Assembly (NCBI GenBank): GCA_027596075.1
Contig: JADGJC010000047.1
Coordinates: 108,406-172,405, forward strand
Reading direction: 5' to 3'
Origin: Rhizophlyctis rosea
Lineage: Eukaryota; Chytridiomycota; Chytridiomycetes; Rhizophlyctidales; Rhizophlyctidaceae
DNA: 64,000 bases
The translations under genes were made by a program, and so were the position numbers. The notes under the pieces are model-generated. The model was not told the DNA's origin, did no database searches, and saw only the letters and a list, made by a program, of their open reading frames with translations. Of the stretch, positions 46,013-58,708 are shown piece after piece (the stretch's first letter is position 1; every line of letters starts with the position of its first letter).

Positions 46013-48964
46013 ATGGACGCCAACAATCACGGCAACCCCTCGGCGGACTCCTTCCTTCCCACCGCTGATCTCGAGCATCCCTTGCAGGACGTGAACCACC
46101 ATCACGCTCAACTGCAGGTGCCTGTACAACAAGCTGCTCATCTACAGGTGTCTGCGCAACCAGTGGCCACTGTACAAGTCCCTGTTCAACCGGTTGTTCA
46201 GCAGCAGCAACAGATTCAACAACAAGCTCAACAACAACCCCAGCAGCACATTCATCAACAGCAAGCGAATCATCCACAGCAGGTGCAGCAAGTCCAACAC
46301 CAACAGGTTCCAACCCAATCTCCACAACAACAAATGCAAGTGCATCACCAACCCCTCCCGCAACAACCAACCCAACAGCAAGCTCAGCAACTCGCGCAAC
46401 AACAACAGCAACCACAAGTCCAGCAACAACAGCAACAACCCGTCGCAACGGCTCTGGACATGGTCGTGTCTGAAGCTGCCGCACCGCGAGATGTGCCCCT
46501 TCCCAACCCCCCGCCGCCAACCGCTTACCCGCCTCGCGCCGCGCTCGAGGTTGCTGCGGCGCTCATGCTGGATTACAGGGCGTTGTTGTTGAAGTACAAG
46601 GAGTCGTTGCCGCAGGATGGGCAGGAAATTTTGGATGCTTTGGAAGAACGTGGGAGGAGGGGTATTGGTGCTGTGGTCAGTGGTGAAGTTGGACCCGTGG
46701 CCGTTGCGGTTGCTACGGAAAATGGTGAGTTCTTGGTCGATGATGGAAGTGTGTCAATGCCATCAGACGAACATGAATGGTAGTTCGTTTTCAAGTGGTC
46801 AACGCGCACATTGCGATATTATCTCGCATTCAATGACTGATATTTAACGGATGTATTTTGAATCGCACACCTTAGGAGCACACAAGCAATTGCGCCAACA
46901 ACAGCCAAGCACGCCCATGGCGCTCCCACCACCGCCAGCCGCAGGTCTCTTCTTCGCCAACACGCCCCTAGCGGCCGCGCAACTACCACCAATGGGTGCC
47001 TACATCCCGCAAGAACACCTTCTGCAGATGCAACAGCAACTGCAGCGAGCAGCGCCGGGGCAACGCGGGTTCGGCTCGCCAGGTCAATCCCCTCAGACGA
47101 CTCCGGTGCGTGGAAGTTCCGCCGGATCGACTCCTCGCCAACAGGTGGGCCACCCTTACGGCGGAACGCCATATACTCCAGAACAACGTGACGAACATGG
47201 TCGTTTCAAGGCTAGCGGGCGCAAAGACAAGGTGTGCGGGAACTGCGGGTCTACTGATTCGCCATCGTGGAGGCGGTGCCCTGAGCGCCGGTGGATGCTG
47301 TGCAATGCTTGTGGGATCTAGTATGTTGAATTTGTTCCCGTGCTTGATTGGTTCCCACATATAAATGACTAAACCCTCATATTTGCCTTCTTTCAGCAAA
47401 CGCCTTCATGGACAGGATCGGCCTTTCTCGCGTCGTGAAGATGGATCCGTGAAGGTCATGCGCATGTCCGTGGTGGATGGATACACGTGCGCCAACTGTG
47501 AAACCGACAGCACTCCTCTGTGGCGTCGTGGCGCGAATGGAGATACTTTGTGTAAGTTTCAGGAATGATGGGTTCCTCAATGATATCGCTGCACATGGTG
47601 ATTTTGCATGATGTTGAACATATTATCACCAGGCAATGCATGCGGGTTGTTCTACAAGCAGCACGGATACTACCGCCGCGTCATCATCGGCGGCGCCCAG
47701 AACGGCGACGGTGGCCAACAACAGCAGCAACAACAAGGTGTTCCACAGGCGGCCGGGCAAGTGGATGTCGACCAAGCTGCCCACGCCTTGAACCAGGCCG
47801 CTCACGCCGCGCATGCCGCTCAGCAAGCCGCTTGGGCGAACGGAGCGCTCCATCACCATGTGGGGGGGTCTTCGAAGCAACATGAGATTCCCGGCCAGTT
47901 GGAGAACCATTTGATGGGGAGGGGGCTTTCGCCGGATGCTGGGGAGGAAGAGGAGGAAGATGATGCTGGATTGGGCGAGGATGGGGAGGGTGTGCCGAGG
48001 CCTGCTAAGCGTCGTAGGGGCCAGTCGCAGGTTGCGAGGGGTGCTGATGGTGAGTTATCTTTTGAGACATTGGGGCTTTCGGAGTTAGGTCCGATCACAA
48101 CGCATTAATGCATATCTTTGTCCCCTTCCAGCACAAACCATCACCTTCACCTACCCCTTCCCCCTCCCCATCAACCCCCCACACCGCACACCCCTGGTCG
48201 CATACACCTGGAACCAAATCCAAGCGGTCCTCGGCGGCAACAACAAATCCCAATGGTGCAACGTCATCCCCGCCACGCGCGGAAAGCCCAAGCCGTTCTT
48301 CTGCCTCTTGAACTTGAAGGACCATCCGCAGTTACCGCAGTACGTCAACGTCCTTAAGGACGGCGCGGGGAACGGAGCCGCTGGGGGACAAGGTCCCAAA
48401 CCCAACAACGCGGTGTACAAGAGCGAAGCGGAGTGGAGGGAAGTGTTTGGCGGGAGGGGACGGATGGCGGAGGGTGTTGTTCCTGGTGCGGGTCAACCTG
48501 CTGTTCCGGTGTTTGTTGCCGCGCGTGTTGGTGGGCGGGGCGGGACGAATGGCTCCAACGGTACACCCTCCAGCGTGGGGAAAGGCAGTCGGTCCTGGTG
48601 GGTGTTCATTGGGTGGTGTTCGTTGGGCGACACCACGCCTGATGGGGAGAGGGTTGCGCTTTTGAGGGAGGAGGAAGGGAGGACGGGAAAAGTTGTTTGT
48701 GGGTTGGAGTGTGTTGAGAGGGTTCGGAGGGGGGGTGGCGGGGAGGAGTTGAATGAGATTGTTTGTTNNNNNNNNNNNNNNNNNNNNNNNNNNNNNNNNN
48801 NNNNNNNNNNNNNNNNNNNNNNCAGGGTGGGGGTGAGGAGGGGGAGGGGGAGGAGGGGGAGGAGGGGGGTGAGGATGGGGAGGAGGGTTTGGGTGGTGGG
48901 GCGGGGAAGGGGAAGGGAAAGAAGAGGGGGAGGGGGGAGTGATTTGGGAGTGGGTGAGGCGTGA
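46013..48964 (+). CDS. Two-finger GATA-type transcription factor (contains an N gap)
   Basis: Predicted nuclear transcription factor. Exons are 46013-46724, 46876-47320, 47397-47551, 47633-48049 and 48132 to the 3' part. A glutamine-rich region (about residues 30-150) may be an activation domain. Finger 1, CGNCGSTDSPSWRRCPER through LCNACGI, has an 18-residue loop. Finger 2, CANCETDSTPLWRRGANG through LCNACGLFYK, has the classical 17-residue loop; it is split by an intron and restored in phase. Downstream are Ala/His-rich and acidic stretches (EEEEEDD), a basic PAKRRR motif, and an unrecognised region (YTWNQIQAVLGGNNKSQWCNVIPATRGKP). The gap at 48768-48822 breaks the 3' end. After it, a Gly/Glu-rich then basic frame ends at TGA about 48940-48942, while another frame runs to 48964. 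The C-terminus is therefore unsure. Confidence 0.82.
48768..48822. other. Assembly gap (N run) in the GATA-factor gene
   Basis: A run of 55 N sits in a purine-rich, strand-asymmetric repeat region near the 3' end of the gene. The real length and frame across it are unknown. Confidence 0.95.
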
Positions 48965-49510
48965 AAAGGAAGAAGAGGGTTCATTTCGTACCGCGGCGGC
49001 GTATTTTGCATTTTGATCATTTACCGTAACCGTATTGTATACCGATATCGAGGTGGGGCGTATCTTGGGTAGTATGATTTTTAGTGCTTGTAGCGATGGT
49101 AAGCAGGGACTTTTTTTTTTGTCTTTGCTGGTCTTGGGAGTGGAGGAAGGAAGGGGGGTTGGGCACCTTTCTGGTTTTTGCGTTTTGTTTTTGTACTCCT
49201 TTGTGGTTCTATCTTTCTTGTCGATAATTTCTTTCTTGTTTTTTCCGACCTTTCTTCCTTTCGAACAAAAAAAAATGTATGCAAATCGTATTTTCTTTTC
49301 TTTGCCTAAAAAGTGGTATGTGCTCAGTCTGTCAGGACGACGCCTATTTTGAAAACCCGGTTATGTCACAACAACATTTTGTATGTTGGGCCAGGCAAGG
49401 CCAGTCAGCCCCCATTTATTGATACAAAATATACACATTTTTATGCGCACTTACACCACACGCCGACGCCCAAGGGCCGAAAAACCCCCTTCCGAGCCTT
49501 CACCATGTTT
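48965..49510. other. Convergent 3' intergenic stretch
   Basis: T-rich tracts lie around 49110-49270 between the ends of the GATA-factor and myotubularin genes. Nothing else is recognised. Confidence 0.4.
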
Positions 49511-52500
49511 TCACTCCAAAGACGGATCCCATAACGGATGCGGTGGTGGGGGTTTGGGTGCTTCTGGTGGCATCGTTTCCTGCTTACTTTCTTCCCCGTT
49601 TCGCGATCCGCCTGGTGATGTGGCGAGCACTGCACTACTGCCGTCCACCGGTGTGGTGTCCTTCACGTCTCCACCGCCGTCGTCCTCTTCCTCCGCCGCC
49701 CCACCAATCGAAAACGCCCTCATCCTCGTACTAATATCCGCGTCTCCCGCCAATTGATCATTACCCACCACGTCAGGACCAGGACCACCATCAGGAGGCG
49801 TACCCGTCTCAACATCAGACTCGGATGCAATACCCGGTTTCAATGCTACTGCCGCCTCCCTCCCACCATTACTTGCAGGTGTACTGGGCCGATTCCACGG
49901 GTTCAGTTCCAATTCGCCCGGAGTAGGTTTCCCACCGCCACCACCAGCACCGACACCGACACCAATACCCCAAACCTTCCCACCAACCGGTCCAATCCCC
50001 TTCCCACCACCACCACTCTTCCCACCTCCCACAACCCCAGCACCAACCTCGTCTACTATCCCGCCGCCGCCGCCAGCCCCGCCACTACTCCCATTCCTCC
50101 CCACATCACCCCCAACCCCCAACCCACCCGCAAAAGCCCCACTAACCGCCCCCGCCAAGCTCGAAAAACTCGTCGGCGTAGAACTCCTCCCAATTGACCC
50201 TCCCGCCCCACTTCCAGCCCAATACTTCAAATTCCCACTCGCAGGGAACAGAATCTCCCCATCCGCACTAACACTTCCCGGCTCCCCTCCTCCAGCTCCC
50301 TTACCCCCACTCCCACCCCCTCCCACCACAAGCGCCTGCTCCCTCCTCACTTCAGGCCCCACATAATTAGGATTCAAAAACTCCTCCCGCCGACTCAACA
50401 CAAAGTCCCAAACACTCTTCGTAACCTGATCAACCCCCACCACCGTCCTCCCACTCCCCCTCCTAACATACTGTCTTCTCTCCCTCTCACAATTAAACAA
50501 AAAACTCCCAAACTGACAACTATATACATGCGTGTTCAACACGCTCAACAACTTATCCGAGAACTCGAAGTGTGTTGGAAACTGCACCCAGAGTTGGTAG
50601 AGACAGTCGAGGAATTGTGTAAAGACTGGTGAGACTTCGCGGGGCGCTACGCTGTTTTGGGAGGCGGATTCGGAGGACATGGTTGAGGTTGAGGAGGTTG
50701 TTGATATGCCTGCTCCACCGCCCGGGTAGGATACCGCCCGAGTAGACGCAGACAAGTTTCCCGAACTCGGTCCACCACCACTGCCCGCCGCCACACCCGC
50801 CGCAAACTGGCTGTTCAAAAACGATTTGGCGGCCGACGTGATGGAGTTCGACACGTTCCTCCTTGCGGCGTGGAACTGTTGACCTACGGACGGTTTGTCT
50901 GACCCGGGTGTGTTTTCTCTCGAAAGGTGGCCGCAACGATCTTGGAATTTGAAGCCGAAGGAGGCCCATTCTTTTTCGATGAGGACGGCTAGGCCTTCAA
51001 TGGTGCGGTAGTAAGGGTCGAGGCAGAGTTGGGAGAGGGAGCAGAGTTGGGCCGTGCGGTCCCAGCCGTCGCTGTTGGATGTGTGATGTTGGAATTTTGA
51101 AATCGGTTGAGTGTATGATATATGCTTACCTGCAATGTACGAGGACATGGTTCCCATGTAGATGAAGGTTCTGCACAATCTGTAGGGTCCCGTCCAGTAA
51201 ATTTCGAATATGTTTCAACCATCCAGACTTGTCCATCAAAGCTCTAGGGATTGGTCCGGATTCCACAGAGTTCAATGCTGTCGCAAATGATCCATGACAA
51301 GATTTAGTCAAGCATCTCCGCAACATCAAACACATCCCAAAAAAACATACCATCCACCAACTTATTCATACTCTCCCGCACAACATGAATATTGTCAATC
51401 CCCAAAAACACGATTTTGCACCCTTTGTAATTGTCCGTGCTCTCAGTGCCAGCACCCAACGCCGTCTGCGCCATGGCATTCGCCGTTGGTCGAGCATCGA
51501 TGATAAGATTTTGTGTTCCCAGTTCTGCACTCTGTCCGGATGTGAAGATGTACTCTACAAGCTTCTCATCTTGGATAGATCGATTTTGTTTGAGACCGAC
51601 GAGCGGTTGACTGGAGCGGGTTAATGATGCCTGTACTCAATTGTAAGTAGTCAAGATCAAAGAAGAGATGTTCAAAGAGGACAAGCATCCTGTTTACCAT
51701 GTTCGTGCGATGTAGGTAACTCAAAGCGGGTATCCGCGCTTTGCTTCGGAATTTCCCGGTATATTTCAACACATTGTCGCTTATTCGTGACGGGACGACA
51801 AGAACTCGTGGATATGTTGGGCAGAACTATGGAATGAAAGCGGCTCGTCCATATGAGTATGCCTACGTCCACGAATGCCATTTTCGGTATACCTCATAGT
51901 TCTCATTGATTTGACTGAACCGCCAATTTGTCGTCTTCGTTCCAACTCCTAACCGCGTGAATTCGCTTTCGGGATCGTAAAGACTCCATCCCACGTTGGA
52001 GGTGAATGGTTGCTCAGGAGTGTAGTAGAACGCGTACAGTTGCTCTATGGATGCTGCACGGGAATTGGTTTGTCGGTGACAAGACTTAAAAGTCAACCAG
52101 AATTCCAGCAGGCATACATATGTTCAACAGCTTCTGCAAACTGGCGTACACGTCCATAGCATCCTGCTCGCGTTGTATGAATAATCGGAGGTGGAGGAAG
52201 TTCCTGCATGATATATGAACGGGGAAGAACCCGTGTGAATTGGGAATTTTGCGATCGACGGTGTGGATGGTGGAATATGTGACCTATGCTGACCGCGTTA
52301 GTAATATTGTTACGATTGGAGGCTTTTTGATGCTCACCCAAACTTCTTGCCCTTGTTCATTTGGGCAGAATAGGAGGTGATGTGCTAGGAGGTGCAGCGT
52401 GCCGGTCGATACTGCTTTACCCTTCTCCAGGCGTACGTCTGAGACCTACGCGTGTCGATGGGTGAGCAAGTGCAGAGTGTCTGCACGTGTAAATGTCGCG

Positions 52501-52529
52501 CATACCTTTGTTACGCGAATATGATCCAT
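49511..52529 (-). CDS. Myotubularin-family phosphoinositide 3-phosphatase (MTMR6/7/8-like)
   Basis: Predicted 858-residue lipid phosphatase that removes the 3-phosphate from PI3P and PI(3,5)P2 on endosomal membranes. Exons are 52529-52506, 52445-52338, 52283-52118, 52053-51893, 51826-51698, 51630-51351, 51277-51130 and 51071-49511, all in phase. MDHIRVTKVSDVRL opens a PH-GRAM domain. Then come VTYSTIHTVDRKIPNSHGFFP, FTRLGV, NWRFSQINENYEFCPTYPR and IPALSYLHR. The active-site loop VHCSDGWDRTAQ (Cys about 338) is formed exactly across the 51072-51129 intron, so the enzyme should be active. TEGLAVLIEKEW-type core (here TIEGLAVLIEKEWASFGFKFQDRCGH) follows. A very long Gly/Pro/Ser-rich tail (about 260 residues) replaces the usual coiled coil. 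No FYVE domain is seen. Confidence 0.92.
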
Positions 52530-53125
52530 GTAAGTAATAGGTTTTGGTGCATAACACGGGTTGGTTGTTGATGTGCGGATGAGGGTGGGAAAATGAAGAG
52601 TTGTTTGTTGACATGTTGACACGCACATCCCAAGCTGCAGCAAGTTGACAGCCTGGTTTGTGGCGCATGAGGTCATTGATGTGGCTTGACCTGCGGTGGC
52701 TGTGCCTTTGCTGTGCCTCATGACTGTTTTGATGGTCCCTTAAGGAAGAATTATCACGGAATTCCTCTTCACAGAACCATTGCTGAAGTATCACCCTACA
52801 ACTAAATTTTGTTTTCGCAATGATCGTTATGAATTGAATGATACCTTTCAGCATGTGATTATATGATGCTTCCGCCGAATTGAGTGAATGAGCATTATCT
52901 CTTGTGCACAGGTCAAAATCTGCACGCAAAGCGTCTCATCTTTATTTAAAGCACGGTGTATCAACAACCGATTGGAAGTCGCAGCGGTCTTTAAGAAGGA
53001 AGGCGGGAGTTGCCAACATTGGAACAAAAGATGCACCCAATATTCACTATTTGGCATCAAAGCGGTACAAAATGAGAGGGAATTGACCGAAGCCGCGCTA
53101 CATAGCTCGTCTACACGCCCTCACT
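52530..53125. promoter_or_regulatory. Upstream region of the myotubularin gene
   Basis: About 600 bases between the myotubularin start and the 3' end of the EF-hand gene, both on the minus strand. Short open frames here are not convincing. Confidence 0.35.
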
Positions 53126-54458
53126 CTACCCACACCACAATCCCCCACACCAAGCTCCAACTCCACCATTTCCACCCTCAACGCCAGCACCAACCCTCAA
53201 AACCCCCTCCAGCACCCCCTCCCTCAATCCCAACGCCTTTACCAGTCCCGGATTCGCCTCACAAGCACTCACAAACTCCTCCTCATCAATAACCCCATCC
53301 CTCTTCCCATCAAGCTCCCGAAACGTCTCTTCAATAATCGCCGCAACATAAACATCCATCGGTGCGTGCGCCGTTGACGTTATATGGCTTTGAGAATGCA
53401 TAGCGGAGGATGGAATCGTTGCTGTAGATATGCGTGGAGATGTAACTGGTGGGGATGTAGGGTGGAGATGTGTGGATGTTGATACGTCATGGTCACGACT
53501 TGTAGGTCGACCCAAGGAGGATGTTGTTGTCCCTACTGAAGTGAAGTACGTCCCTGACCCTGGAGCGGTGTGCGGAATTGTTGATGTTGAGGAGGTGTTG
53601 TATTGGGATGATGGGGAGCGGGTGTGGCTCAGATGACTTGGGCCTGCGTGTCGGGAATGGGAAGAGGAACGGACTATGTAGCGGCTACGGGGTACGGGGA
53701 CGGCGGTGGTAACTGAGAGAAGGGAGGAGCGGAGGATGTTGTGCAGCGTTGGTTTGGTTATGTGGGGCGTTCGACTGCCGGAATAGATTCTGAAGAGGAC
53801 TATAGAGATTGTTGTGTAATGGAAAGGTGAGCAGCTTTGCCAGAGGCATCCATCACTAGGGCATTGAGAAGGCAGAAAAGATGCATACACTTGATTTTCT
53901 CTTCCTTACTCGCTCGATCACTAAAGATTGACAACGCTTTGACCCATTCGACGAAATGCATCACTCCATCTTCAGCCAAGTCGACCGCATCGAAAAGCCG
54001 CTGAAAGCCAGAGATCACGAAAAGTCAATTCATGTGCAAGCAAAGCAGCAACGATGGCCGTCTGACCGCTCCACAAGGTCCATACCTACTTCCGCGATGA
54101 CAAGATCAGGAGGGAAATGACACAAGAACTCTTTACGTGTCAAGTATCGCTTTGTGGGCGTCAGCTCCGCTTGGAACAGCTGTTCATAGTGGGCGTGCAG
54201 GTTCCAGATTTCCTGTGATGTGACTACAGGAACCGCCTCAGTACATCATTGGTACACCAGCTTGTTGCTCAACAAATATCAGCACATACAATGCGTAGTA
54301 GCAGCCAACTGATTCACAATCTTCTTCCGCAACTTAAGTATATGGGTCTGTTCTGGCTTGTTTCCATCATCAACAGAGGACGGGGTTGACTTCTTTGCAG
54401 TGTCGCTACCAACGTCGTCTGGTCCGACTCTTATAGCCCGGTTGAGAGATTGGCCCAT
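53126..54458 (-). CDS. EF-hand calcium-binding protein, calcineurin-B/CBL-like, probably myristoylated
   Basis: Predicted 362-residue protein; exons 54458-54290, 54223-54090, 54000-53889 and 53799-53126, all in phase. The N-terminus MGQSLN fits an N-myristoylation site, as in recoverin and calcineurin-B-like proteins. The first EF region (RLFDAVDLAEDGVMHFVEWVKALSIF) keeps D and DG but has lost several loop ligands. A second (FLFRIYSGSRTPHITKPTLHNIL) is degenerate. After a Ser/Thr/His-rich insertion of about 100 residues comes one canonical EF loop, ELDGKRDGVIDEEEFV (D-x-K-x-D-G-x-I-D-x-x-E). The insertion is unusual, since CBL proteins are normally about 200 residues. The protein is probably a membrane-tethered calcium sensor; its target is unknown. 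Confidence 0.72.
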
Positions 54459-54674
54459 GTATTGTGGTTCATCTCAATGACTTTACGGTGTATGGTGAAG
54501 GCTCAATGTGGTTTAGGTGATGAGGCGAGAGAAGCGCAGCGGCAGACGGAGGGGAAGAAACGCGCAGACGTCCGTCCGGACGCATTCATGTTGATGATCG
54601 GAGAGGGGGTATGTGTATTTACATCGGGATCACCAGGGATTGATAATTGTATATTTTGGAGACTGCACGATTCT

Positions 54675-55428
54675 TCAAAGTTTGCTATTGCTTGATGATT
54701 GTTCTGTTCCGCTTGTTCCTGCTACTCCCACGTACTTGGTATGACTTTTGTACGGTCAGCTTTGTTTAACGATCTTTCGTCGGCTTTTAAAGTCTTCACA
54801 TTTGTAAACTCACCTCCCTCGTGCAATTAGTTTCCTATCTGCCCCATCCGTTGCAGTCCCCCGCTTCCATATTCTGGTTTCTGTATATGCTAGTGTGCGG
54901 CCGGCTTTGTCGCATACTGACTCGATTTCGAGTGTGTCATTTAGTTTCCCACCAGACACGAACGAGACTGAGATGTCGGTTGAGACCTAGACAAGGTGTG
55001 CGCGGCCATCAGCCCGAAGACCAAGGCTCAGCAAGAAGGCTCAGCAACAAGATTCACTTACACCTGTCTGAGTGCTACCCTTTTTGGCTGCAACACTGAG
55101 AGAGCCGCCAATGTCGACAAGTGTGCTGATCAGTCTGGTGAACCGAGTTAGTCATCGGCAGTCACATGTATCGAAGTCTTCAGTGAAATTCGTACCCGCC
55201 GTGTAGACCTCCCAGCCGGTTCATATGGTGTTGCTCCACAGTGAGTTCACATAGCACACGTCCAGCCTTCCCACACGCGTCCAGAACTTGCATCTGGGTA
55301 TTTTGAGTCAGAGACGGTGTGGTACAGTTTGGCCGATGACGATGCACCTTCGGAATCAAGAGGGCGTCCAGACCCTTGCCATTCATCATGGAAGCTAAGG
55401 TCTTTCTTACTAGTTCTATTCTCGCCAT
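54675..55428 (-). CDS. Hot-dog fold acyl-CoA thioesterase (ACOT13/PaaI-like)
   Basis: Predicted 164-residue thioesterase hydrolysing acyl-CoA to free acid and CoA. Exons are 55428-55348, 55293-55196, 55134-55062, 54986-54814 and 54744-54675, all in phase. The motif HHMNRLGGLHGGLISTLVDIGGSLSVAAK, which contains the HGG turn and the catalytic helix, is restored across an intron. Then come TGVSTDISVSFVSGG, EIESVCDKAGRTLAYTETRIW and ARGSHTKYV, as in THEM2/ACOT13. The first intron is 54 nt and may be skipped in frame. The start ATG opens MARIELVRKTLASM. It is divergent from the paralogue pair that follows. Confidence 0.86.
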
Positions 55429-55801
55429 CTTAGACAATGCATACCAGGTCGCTTTTTTGGACTTTATGGGAAGAGGACGAAATGTGGAGGATCTGTTGAA
55501 GATGTGCTGGGAGGTGCCCGAAATAGCTCCGGTGGTGTTGGCAGGAATGAGACGCGTCGCGCAGGTCGAGTCTTGCCAATTTTTCCAAAGGTTTTCACAA
55601 CCGTGCGAAGGGACCTGGGAAGGGTCCTACATGTCGATTTGACAGGTTGAAAGCTGCGAGACCCTTGGGCGGTGGGGGACACAAACGCCCTTTCTCAAGA
55701 GCCCAACATGGCGGGAGGTTTGGAGTCCTTTCTCCCTTTGCCTTATCCAAATGGTCTGCCACCTTGCCACTCCTGCCATATACACGTCAAACTCAGTCGC
55801 A
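55429..55801. promoter_or_regulatory. Divergent promoter region
   Basis: About 370 bases lie between the thioesterase start and gene A of the unrecognised pair. No specific element is identified. Confidence 0.35.
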
Positions 55802-58708
55802 ATGTCCGACCAAGCTCCCAATACCTTACAAAACGACCAAACCGTCAATAATGCCATTGCAAGGGTTAGCCGTGGCAGCGCTAACTTAGTTCGGCAACCT
55901 GACGCGGGAAGCCTGGACGACACACCCGTCAAACAGACCGTGCGTCTCCCAGTCGTTGCCTCCCGTCCCGACGTCAACACTACCCCAAAGCCAACCAACC
56001 AAAATGACTCGGGAAGTTCGTGCAGTGCTGAAGGAGCGCCCGCTATGCGGACAACCCAGAAAAAGAAACCAGCGAAGAAGCAGGATGTGTCCGAAAATTC
56101 CTCGGAAACCGACGTGCCGAAACGCTTGCATATAATGAAAACAATTGAACAGAGATACATCAAAGAGATAGGGTCAGTGGTACCTGAAAGTCCTCATAGC
56201 ATTGACGTCTGACACTCTGAATACAGATACATGTTAGCGGGACAAAGGGGCGCAGACTTCTTCACCTTACCTCTAGACGACATCAGAAAATACATGGTAT
56301 CCATCGGTTCTGGGTGGAGGGAATTTGCCAGTGATCAAACTCTCAAACGCTATGTCCAACTTGCACACCTTCCAAAGGTTTGGAACTCCTCGTTGATGGC
56401 ACGTTTTTTTCAACACTAAAGCCACAGGATTTCATAGCGGTGCCAGGACATGCTCATGAAAGTGTACAATGAAAAGAGATACCACAAGTGTCGTCTCAAC
56501 ATGACCACGTTGTTTGACAGAGTGGCACTCGATCTTGCATACTTCTCCGTTTGGGAGGAGGATTTGGAAGGAGCTTCTGCACTGATAGTAAGTGATCACC
56601 TACTATTCTATGTCCTACATTCTAAGATTTTAACATGAATAACGCACAGGAAGCACTTTTTGTGGAGTTTGAATCTTTGCCAATGTTAAGAGAAGGCTTT
56701 TTCAACTCTCGAATAACAGTGTACCAAAGGCGTGCGGAGAATCTAAGGCGTCTGAAAAAAGAGGCTGATCTCTTGGACGACATTCGAAGGACTGTGAGGA
56801 AAGAAATTGTAGCAGGTATGTGGAGTTGGTTCAGTCTAAATCTACAAGCACCATCTGAACTTCGTAGTGCAGGACGGACTGATGAAGGTGTAGGGACGTA
56901 TGATTTTCTGATCACAATTGCGAAGCTCCATTGGCCCAAACCAATCCTTCGAATATGAGCGCGGGGTCATGTTCTCGCAGCACAAGTGCCCCGGAAGTGC
57001 CCAGCGAGGGAAAAAGCGCCTCTGGACAATCATACGCCGTTGCTGCAACCAGCCGAAAAGGATCTTGCCGCCACCACATCCGTACATACCAATGCAAGTG
57101 CTAGTACCTCCCCTAAGGGCTCCGCATCCAACATTGCTTCGAAGGCTGTCGCAACTCATGCACCCATCCCTCCAGCTGCACCGTCTGTGCCCATCAACCG
57201 AAATCCCGTCCCTACACCACTCAGCTCAACAGCTCCACCCAAGCCGGTGTACGCCATTTAGTCCATTCCCGGACTTGTATCAAATTCGTATCCCACATAC
57301 TATGCGCCAATGCCCTATGCACCTCAATACCAAGGCACGAACAGCCATGCTTCTCCAGGACAATCTCAATCATCAATTCCAATGCAACCGTTTTTATATC
57401 AATGGACGCTACCTACGCCATACGCTCCAACCAACCCGCAACCCAAAGCTCAGCCCGTGAAGCATCGCACTCGGAAAGGGAAAACTGAATCGGCAGCCTC
57501 TACTGGAGGACCCGCCAATCAGACGCAGCAGAATAAGTTGTCGACTCCATCTGGTCCTAACTCCCTTGCAGCACCTGCACCGGCCGATTTTTCACCCTCA
57601 TCAACCAATGCCTCGGCGGCTCCGGCATTAGCCGGAACGTTGGCCCCGCCGGAATGCACCAGTGGGACCATACCCATCCCGCCCCCACCAGCTTCCAGCA
57701 GCACAAGCTAACAACTCCAGACAGCATATGCCACGAGTGGTCCCTCTGTTCCTGTCCTGCTAGGTCCCACATTGCCCGCTTTACCAACCAGCACCCAGCC
57801 ATCATGCCAGCAAGGTTCAGGATCAGAAGCATTCACTGATGACCAGCAGGCTATGGCTATGACAGGTCACAATGCGAAGGGTAAACAGCCGGATATCAAC
57901 CCATCCGCACCTGCCGGAACCCCTGTGTCGTCCCTTTCGATCCCTCCGCATCCAAGTAGCCAAAACCAGGCGCTCGAGCATTCAGCAAATGATGCGGATG
58001 CGCCACAGGCCTCCACCATCACGCAAATCGCCTCCGGGGAACAGCTTCAAGATGCTGAAGAGACACAACCAATGATTGATGAGTCATGAATATTTGTTGC
58101 GTCGCCACGACTTTGTTGAATCTTACACTCATCCCTTCTTCCTAGACGTAAAGGTCCGAGAGGATACGGTTTTCCCCGCTTTCAAGTGCGAACCTTCTCC
58201 CGCTCCCTCTCACACTTCAACTCATGCCCCCAAGCGAGTCCTTCAAAAATCTCTGGAGCACGCACCAGTCAAGCGAGTGAAGACGGAGCATAATGATGTC
58301 ATTGTGATTTTCGAAGAGGAAGAAGTCAAACCTCCATCTGCCAATGCGGATCGTACAATGTCAAACCGGCTTGCATCAATCTCGTCATCCTTCACAGCGC
58401 CCACCAGCATACCTCCCACTACCATCTCAAACCCAACCCCGATGCCCACAAACCAAATCGAAGTCATTGGCATAAGCAGGACCACCAAAAACGAGCAGCT
58501 CAAGCGCATCGCGCGTCTAAACAAACTGCCACCACCCAACAAGATATCAGTCGAGGTGTATAGGATTCTATCCCAATTGATCAGCCAGGGAGATGAGGAT
58601 TTCAATGGGCATTACAGTGCGTGTCTTGATGCTGGGATGGAGGACAGGGAATTTGCGGAATGCTTGGGCGTGATGGTGGATTTGTGGAAAGCGAAGATGC
58701 CGGCTTGA
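55802..58708 (+). CDS. Unrecognised protein family, tandem copy A, with SUMO-motif-like module (3' exons uncertain)
   Basis: Secure exons are 55802-56172, 56227-56377, 56438-56587 and 56650-56815, in phase. After a low-complexity N-terminus they encode a conserved helical domain: FTLPLDDIRKYMVSIGSGWREFAS, YVQLAHLPK, RCQDMLMKVYNEKRYHKCRLNMTTLFDRVAL, EALFVEFE. Copy B has the same domain and the same intron positions. Downstream (56873-58089) one frame encodes a Ser/Thr/Ala/Pro-rich linker but is interrupted by TGA (56956-56958), TAG (57259-57261) and TAA (57709-57711). The first could be removed by a GTATGA...CGCAG intron. The last segment (to TGA 58706-58708) has VKRVKTE followed by DVIVIFEEEE, then a conserved end domain, KRIARLNKLPPPNKISVEVYRILSQLI. 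The motifs suggest a nuclear SUMO-linked role (inference). Function unknown. Confidence 0.55.

Noticed and set aside
45972..46520. Minus-strand frame of 182 codons opposite the GATA-factor gene
   Set aside because: It is the antisense shadow of the glutamine-rich repeat and has no motif.
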